A DNA stretch of 64,000 nt from Hirudinaria manillensis (Eukaryota > Annelida > Clitellata > Hirudinida > Hirudinidae). How positions within the stretch are numbered: position 1 is the first letter of the stretch; each line of letters opens with the position of its first letter. Where the stretch lies: assembly GCA_034509925.1 (NCBI GenBank), contig CM067528.1, forward strand, positions 8,058,501 to 8,122,500, in the 5' to 3' direction. Positions 58,590 to 64,000 of the stretch are shown here, in pieces. The notes under the pieces are model-generated. The model worked only from the letters and a program-made list of their open reading frames with translations. It was not told the DNA's origin and did not search any database. A program made the translations under genes and the position numbers.

Positions 58590-60824
58590 GAAAGATACCA
58601 AATGATCCATCTAGATGGTGAAGAGTTCTCCAACCTCATAAACGAGAAGCTATCGAGAACAGAGAAAATCTCACTGATTAATAAGGAATATGAAAAGTGG
58701 ATCTCAACTCAAATTCCACAGAAGATCAATAGCAGTGAGCCCAAACAACCTGCCGATCGTGCTGAAAGTGTACACAGAAACAACAATCACGTCCAAAGCA
58801 AATCAGAAAACAAATGCAGAACTTTCCGGAAAACAAAAATCAGGGTGTCAAAAAAGGAACAGAAAAAGTCAGAACGACAGAAGTGCTATGCTAGTCTGCA
58901 AAAACTTTTCCGAAAAAGTCCAACATCGGCAGCGCACTCGGTTTTGAAAGAAGAATATGAAGCCCAGACAGGCGCTTTCCCTGCGGGGTTGGCGGATTAT
59001 TGGAGCGAGATCTTTGGGGAGACATCGGTGGAGGATGACAGGCCTCTGGTGACGATCAGAGACATCGCAACAGAAATGCAAGATCCGATCACCAAATGGG
59101 ATGTAGAGATTGCATTCCGGGGACTAAAGGATAGCAGCCCTGGACAGGATGGCATTCGAAAAAGGCATCTTGCCAAACTCAGTTATGACGATCTCGATGT
59201 TTACATGTCTCTCTGGTTGCTAACAGGATTACCTCCCGCATCATTCAAATCTGGAATCGTCACATTCATTCCGAAGATTAAAGAGGCCTCGACTCCGAGC
59301 GATTATCGACCTATCACTGTTGGTCCGATTATGGCGCGTCTCTTCCATCGCATCCTTGGGAGTAGAATGTTGGGGAATTGGCCCCTGTCATCGAGACAAA
59401 AAGCTTTCTGTCCGGGGGATGGCATTGCACAAAATCTCTTTCTCATCAAATCAATAATTCAAAAAAAGAAAGAGCAGATCCAAAAACTTAAACTGACATT
59501 TGTCGACGTCACCAAAGCTTTCGACTCAGTATCCCATAAATCTATCCTCAGGGCTGCTGCCAGACTCGGCACTCCACCTCTCCTCCTAAACTACTTAGAG
59601 GAACTGTACAAAGAAAGTGAGGTTCACTTTAAAGCCGAGGGAGTACTTAGTAGAGGGGTACAGGTGAAAAGAGGAGTTCGTCAAGGAAACCCGATGTCCC
59701 CCCACTTATTCAACGCGGTCATGGATATGATAACCAGGAAAGCAACAAGTCATCTTCCAAAGGATGTCCCAAAGCCATTTTACCATGCTCCCGTCAAATC
59801 CGGTGGTCTGGGAATATTTCCACTTAAACTATGGGTTCCCCGGCTCAGAATAAATAGATTGACAGAGATCTTCTCTGAGACAGGTGGTCGTAAAGATGAA
59901 TTCCTGTTGGATGTTCTTAGGAACAACACCCTGATCATGAGAGAATTCCGGAAATTTGGAACGTCGGAGGCAAAACAATCAAAACTGGATTGGAAAGTGG
60001 CGGCCTCAGAGAGCCTGTACAAAACTGTAGACGGTTATGGATTAAGATCATTCACCAGAGGAATTGGAATGAGTGATTGGATTTCAGCAGCGGTTCCAAG
60101 AGTTCCATCTGGCCAATACATCAAATGCATAAAAGTCCGAGAGGCCGCACTTCACTGCAGACTCCGAGCATCGAGATGGAATCCTCTGGCTTCAAGGAGA
60201 TGCGGGGAGGGCTGCAATTCTTTCGAATCGCTGGGCCACATGATCCCGAGATGCCCGAAAACGGATGGCCCAAGGCATGAAAGACACAACGCTGAGGTTA
60301 GGGAATTAGAAAGAGAACTACGACAAAGGGGCTATACTACGGTAATAGAGCCCCGTATTCCCACAGAAAAGAGACTCAGAATTCCTGATTTGTGTGCCTG
60401 GAGAGGTGACCTCTACATAGTGACTGATGTTGCCGTGAATCGTCCCGAGATGCAGTGCGAGGGGCAGTGGCCCGAAGACGTAAATGGTCTCCTGCGGGAG
60501 GAGACCGAAGTGGTTAGGAATGTGGGAAACGATACGGAGATCGGCCCTCTACTACAGGGGAATGGCAGAGGGTTCAGGGTGACGAGCGAATGGCCGGACC
60601 TGTTTGAAAGTCGGTCCTCTCTGGGTGCCCCGCCGTCGGTAATGAGCCGGGGAAATGGGGCGTTGTGGGAGGTGGTGAGGCGGAATGGTCGACATTTGGC
60701 CTTAACTCGAAGGAGCTTCAGCTCTTTGAACTTGGAGATGAAGCAACAGTGCATGGTATCATCAATACGGAGTACCAGCGCTGGTTTGCTGACCGATTCG
60801 CCAGCGCGCTCGCGTTGTCTCTGA
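58572..60824 (+). CDS. R2-like RT-endonuclease frame lacking the RT catalytic motif
   Basis: A 750-codon open frame. RT blocks: GLKDSSPGQDGI (about 190), IPKIKEASTPSDYRPITVGP (about 240), FVDVTKAFDSVSHKSIL with the first catalytic Asp (about 315), GVRQGNPMSPHLFNAVMD (about 375). Then, where the FADD box and thumb should follow, it jumps to HLPKDVPKPFYHAPVKSGGL (about 400), the segment after the thumb. Next come a CCHC-type finger (CGEGC...H...C, about 535-555), the endonuclease RLRIPDLCAW...IVTDVAV (about 600-620), and an unrelated C-terminal stretch running into the next element. No stop interrupts it, but it cannot polymerise DNA. Confidence 0.88.
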   Translation: MKQFVIERYQMIHLDGEEFSNLINEKLSRTEKISLINKEYEKWISTQIPQKINSSEPKQPADRAESVHRNNNHVQSKSENKCRTFRKTKIRVSKKEQKKSERQKCYASLQKLFRKSPTSAAHSVLKEEYEAQTGAFPAGLADYWSEIFGETSVEDDRPLVTIRDIATEMQDPITKWDVEIAFRGLKDSSPGQDGIRKRHLAKLSYDDLDVYMSLWLLTGLPPASFKSGIVTFIPKIKEASTPSDYRPITVGPIMARLFHRILGSRMLGNWPLSSRQKAFCPGDGIAQNLFLIKSIIQKKKEQIQKLKLTFVDVTKAFDSVSHKSILRAAARLGTPPLLLNYLEELYKESEVHFKAEGVLSRGVQVKRGVRQGNPMSPHLFNAVMDMITRKATSHLPKDVPKPFYHAPVKSGGLGIFPLKLWVPRLRINRLTEIFSETGGRKDEFLLDVLRNNTLIMREFRKFGTSEAKQSKLDWKVAASESLYKTVDGYGLRSFTRGIGMSDWISAAVPRVPSGQYIKCIKVREAALHCRLRASRWNPLASRRCGEGCNSFESLGHMIPRCPKTDGPRHERHNAEVRELERELRQRGYTTVIEPRIPTEKRLRIPDLCAWRGDLYIVTDVAVNRPEMQCEGQWPEDVNGLLREETEVVRNVGNDTEIGPLLQGNGRGFRVTSEWPDLFESRSSLGAPPSVMSRGNGALWEVVRRNGRHLALTRRSFSSLNLEMKQQCMVSSIRSTSAGLLTDSPARSRCL
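60441..60639. other. GC-rich joint between two R2-like elements
   Basis: The open frame of copy 1 continues here without matching R2 C-termini that I know. It may be copy 1's 3' region, or the 5' leader of copy 2. Confidence 0.4.
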
Positions 60825-61635
60825 ACAAGGGCAAGGGCTTTCGCCAGGCCGTAGGATAAATCATCCTAAAAAGCGGCTCTCCAAAAAGGCTCGACGGAAA
60901 AAGTGTGACTACGCGCGCACCCAGGCCCTCTACCCGAGGGGGCCCGGGGTTTGCGCAAAGGATATTTTTGGTGAGAGGCATTTGGGTAGTATGCTGATGT
61001 CATTGCCTGCTGATAGCATGTTCCAATACTGGGCGGAGGTTTTTGGCCAAACCTCCAAGGCGGACGAGGAGAAGGTCACGCCTATAGGTGCGGCTTTAGA
61101 GGAAATTTCCCAGTGGGTAACGATCGATGAGGTAAGGGACAGCCTCAAAGGGATGAGCGATGGTGCCCCGGTCGGGTAATGTAACGAAGAGAGACCTTCA
61201 ACAGGTGCAGTTTCCTGATTTAGCGATGCACATGAACCTCTGACTGGCGACTGGAACTCCTCAGGACGCCTTCAGGGAGGGGATTGTTACGCTGATCGCT
61301 AAGACCGAGGAACGTAAGGATCCGGTGGACTATCGACCGATCACGCTCGGAACGGTTGTCATGCGGGCTTTTCACCGCATACTTGCTAAAAGGCTTGCGA
61401 GGAGGTGGCCGTTCTCAGAACGACAAAAAGCTTTTCTCGCCGGAAATGGCCTGGCGGACAACATATAGTTGCTTCGATCGGTAATCGATTACAATAAGAT
61501 GAGGATAAAGGAGCTGAACGCCACATCTGTGGATGTCTCAAAGGCGTACGACTCGGTGTCCCATGAATCGATTGTTCTGGCAGCAGAGCGCATGGGTACA
61601 CCGAGGCTCCTCCTAAGCAACCTATGTAGACAGAA
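60640..61635 (+). pseudogene. R2-like element, copy 2, truncated and diverged
   Basis: A different R2-like subfamily. Pieces in order: LNSKELQLFELGDEATVH and INTEYQRWFADRF (about 60705), MFQYWAEVFGQTSKADEEK (about 61019), a DPVDYRPITLG block (about 61323), RILAKRLARRWPFSERQKAF (about 61378), DVSKAYDSVSHESI with the first RT Asp (about 61531), and RMGTPRLLLSN to about 61620. Several frames; ends before RT motif B. It stands about 360 bases upstream of a 28S rRNA fragment. Confidence 0.8.
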
Positions 61636-61995
61636 TAAAGTGGGCTGGCCCTCAGGTGCTGTTGGAAAAGCGGCTGGTCGTGGGTTTCGGGGTGTTGTAA
61701 GTGCTCGAAGGGAGAGCAGGTGGCCCTCTTGGCCCTAAATGCACGGTTCGGAGTGGCACCGTAGCAGCGTGGTTCTCTATGCCCTTCATAGAGATGTTGC
61801 AGGGATGTTGATTCGAAAGACGTGTCAGAGGAGGTTGCAGTAGTTAATTGGTTCGGGCAGACGTTGGGCCCAGCAGAGAAAGAAACAGACCGCTAAAGCT
61901 CTAGCAGTGTGGGTCAGTTTAGGATAATAGGGGGCAGTGGTGAGGATCTGTGCTGTTAGTGCAGACCAAAAAATCTCCGAGGAGGAGGTACTACT
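61636..61995. other. Unassigned sequence between R2-like copy 2 and the 28S relic
   Basis: Some short blocks (GCAGAGAAAGAAACAGACC at about 61874; TTTAGGATAATAGGGGGC at about 61918) faintly recall the 28S region just downstream of the R2 target, but the match is too weak to call. Confidence 0.3.
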
Positions 61996-62909
61996 AAATT
62001 GAAATGCCGTTATTTTTATCGTGTCTTTACTTATTTTGTTAAGCGGAAATAGGACAGCGTTCTCGTCGATCCCGTATTTTGGCTCCAAGCGGCCGCCCTC
62101 GCGGTGGCTCGCGATCTGCTCAGAAAACAGTGTCAGGCGGGGAATTTGACTGGGGCGGTACATCTGTCAAAAAGGTAATTTGTCCTAAGGTGAGCTCAGC
62201 GAGGACGGAAACCTAGCGTAGAGCAAAGGGCAAAAGCTCACTTGATTTTGATTTTCAGTACGAATACAGACCGCGAAAGCGTGGCTTATCGATCCTTTTG
62301 ATTTTTTACCAGTTTTAAGCAAGAGATGTCATAAAAGTTACCACAGGCAGCCAAGCGAGGCTGCTTTTGGATCCTTCAATGTTGGCTCGTCCTATCATTG
62401 TGAAGCAGAATTCACCAAGCGTTGGATTGTTCACCCACTAATAGGGAACATGAGCTGGGTTTAGACCGTCGTGAGACGGGTTAGTTTTACCCTACTAATG
62501 ACCTGGTCATGGTAATCCTGATCAGTACGAGAGGAACCGCAGGTTCGGACATTTGGTTCATGTGCTTGGCTGATAAGCCAGTGGTGCGAGGCAACCATCC
62601 GAAAGGGTTATGACTGACGCCTCTAAGTCAGAATCCTGTCCAGAAGAGAGCGACAATACGTTCGTATCTCCTATGTCGAGAGGCAACGATATCCGCCGGA
62701 CAACCAATTTCGGTAAAGCCACAGCAGTTTGGCTTTCATCGGACGCGTACAAGTGCCTCCGTAGGCCGGATAGATACCAATCAGTAGCGACGTGGGATTG
62801 CCAAATCATTCCTAGACGAGCTAGTTCAGAGTCGGGGTGTCGTACTCAGTAGAGCAGTATCGTTCTGCGATCTGTTGAAACTAAGCCTCTTGACTCGATG
62901 ATTTGTTCG
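61996..62909 (+). pseudogene. 28S rRNA 3'-terminal relic
   Basis: It contains the conserved large-subunit blocks in order: TTTGACTGGGGCGGTACATC (about 62139), GATTTTCAGTACGAATACAG (62250), CATTGTGAAGCAGAATTCACC (minus one base per word, about 62396), TAGACCGTCGTGAGACGGGTT (about 62461, in shorter words), the sarcin-ricin loop AGTACGAGAGGAACC (62524-62538) and the 3' end to about 62909. Missing against the universal sequence are 16 bases after CCACAGG (62347/62348), including the GATAAC core of the peptidyl transferase centre, and about 13 bases of the TTCATAGCGACG block (about 62357). The rest of the rDNA unit is absent. It cannot be a working rRNA as written. Confidence 0.9.
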
Positions 62910-64000
62910 CTTTAGAAGAACGTTTCTTTTTTTTTTCTTAAACCATGCCTATGCGGTTGGTGCAATCCTGAGCTTCATGCCGACAGGCTGAGGAATATTG
63001 CTCAACAATGCCGACCGGTTTGTGATAAATATTTTAAGGTAAATACAAACTTGAAAAGAATCCCCCTGCCTCGGGAGATATTTGAAAGTCGAATTAATCG
63101 TTTATTTAGTCTTTTAATTTTCCAATAAATCCATCAAATAAATGCAATCGTAAAATAATCGATTAAATAAATAGCTAAATAAACGAACAAAACCGACGAT
63201 CGGATACAAGTACCTGTCGAAGCCGACGACGACTAAGCCCGCAGACTGAAGCCCATGGACGACGTCCGACACGACGTAGCTGGAGCCTTCCACGAGAAGA
63301 ACCCGACGAAGAACCGGACTAGACGAAGGAACGCCGACAACGGCCAAGCCCCCAAAGAGGAAGACCACGGCCGACGCCATACGACCTACCCAGCCCTTTA
63401 TCGAACTCAGGCCCGCTTCTAACTCCAGCCCAACAGGCTCAGCCCTTAGAGCCAATCCTTTTACCAAAGTTATGCGGATCCTGCTGAAATTGTGCTCCAA
63501 TCGGTAAAACCGCACAATTTCCCCCTCCTATGTTTAATTACCAATCACATTAAATGAAGCTCATGGAAAATCTTCAGGATTGTATGGTTTAGATCTAGGC
63601 GCGGATTGCTCCTCGCATGGACAATTGTATGTTGTTCTAGAGTCGGCAAATCTGACAATGTCTATATTTGTACAGAGACAGGAACAACTAAAAATATCGT
63701 TTACCCACAAGCATTGTGAAATTGTAAAAATGAACATATTAGAAAATGTGTGCTAAATTTCAACGCGTGGATGGCACCGCTAATATTAAATATAATAGAA
63801 AAATACTCACTACTCCAAGATATATTGCCATCGAAGCAAACACTTTCTTTTTCATTTTCAAACTAATAAATTACAAAACGCCCGGCTGGATTCTACCATT
63901 TATTATGCACCACTTGTGTATTGAGGCCACTCCAATAGCGAATCGACAGAGCTTGCAAAATCGGGCGATAAAAAGGTAACTAAACAAAGGAATTAGAAAG
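62910..64000. other. Flank beyond the 28S relic, unassigned
   Basis: AT-rich apart from a GC-richer block at 63190-63480 that keeps a 133-codon minus-strand frame open (63114-63515), with no motif that I recognise. It could be spacer or an LTR-element piece. No further rDNA is visible. Confidence 0.35.

Larger units (their letters stand above)
57358..60440 (+). mobile_element. R2-like non-LTR retrotransposon, copy 1, defective
   Basis: One element with a GC-richer 5' leader (from about 57358), an N-terminal DNA-binding frame (57707-58459) and an RT-endonuclease frame (58590 onward). The architecture, a degenerate zinc finger plus Myb-like repeats, RT, CCHC-type finger and PD...D endonuclease in one polypeptide, is that of the R2 clade. 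Two defects are visible: a 130-base insertion between the frames and an in-frame loss of the RT catalytic centre. Not flanked by 28S sequence on its 5' side. Confidence 0.88.

Noticed and set aside
61636..61995. 28S sequence just downstream of the canonical R2 site
   Set aside because: The resemblance is limited to scattered short blocks. Without an alignment I cannot claim that R2-like copy 2 sits at the R2 target.
63114..63515. 133-codon minus-strand frame as a gene
   Set aside because: It lies in a GC-richer patch, starts without context and shows no domain. Chance openness is likely.

Overview
This window reads as AT-rich nuclear DNA from an invertebrate animal. The reasons are spliced metazoan genes with mostly short GT-AG introns (about 57-110 bases), a 28S rRNA relic of animal type, and a very heavy load of animal transposons (gypsy LTR elements, R2-like and APE-type LINEs, Tc1, hAT and Tigger relics). 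I cannot name the phylum with confidence; a protostome, possibly an arthropod, is my best guess.

Three host genes can be reconstructed exon by exon. (1) A KCMF1-like ubiquitin ligase gene on the minus strand. Its ZZ zinc-finger exon lies at 28766-28933 and its other exons at 16294-18166, separated by a 10.6 kb intron. That intron holds a gypsy element with a LINE nested in it, a second gypsy element on the opposite strand and a solo LTR. The first coding exon is not found. (2) MAPK15 (ERK7/8) on the plus strand, 35628-39354, six exons, 574 residues. (3) RAD23 on the minus strand, 41454-42987, eight exons, 339 residues, tail to tail with MAPK15. All three splice cleanly with matching phases.

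Layout: 1-15.5 kb is a graveyard of gypsy, Tc1-like, LINE and R2-like fragments. 15.5-29 kb is the KCMF1-like gene with its invaded intron. 29-35.3 kb holds LINE, hAT and gypsy remnants and one unassigned 705-base open frame. 35.6-43 kb is the host-gene island. 43.5-47 kb is a gypsy relic with a hAT relic inside it, then a degenerate LINE. 47.5-51.8 kb is a decayed full-length gypsy copy (element A). 52.5-56.8 kb is a very young copy of the same family (element B) with a single uninterrupted gag-pol frame, LTRs differing at one base and a perfect 5-base target duplication. 57.3-61.6 kb carries two R2-like elements, and 62.0-62.9 kb is a 28S rRNA 3' relic that lacks peptidyl-transferase-centre bases.

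The clearest biology is genome dynamics: one host gene whose intron has become a transposon sink; two copies of a gypsy-LINE composite; and a recently mobile gypsy family whose tRNA primer site overlaps its own gag start codon. I found no CRISPR-like array, gene cassette or other new multi-gene system, and I do not claim one.
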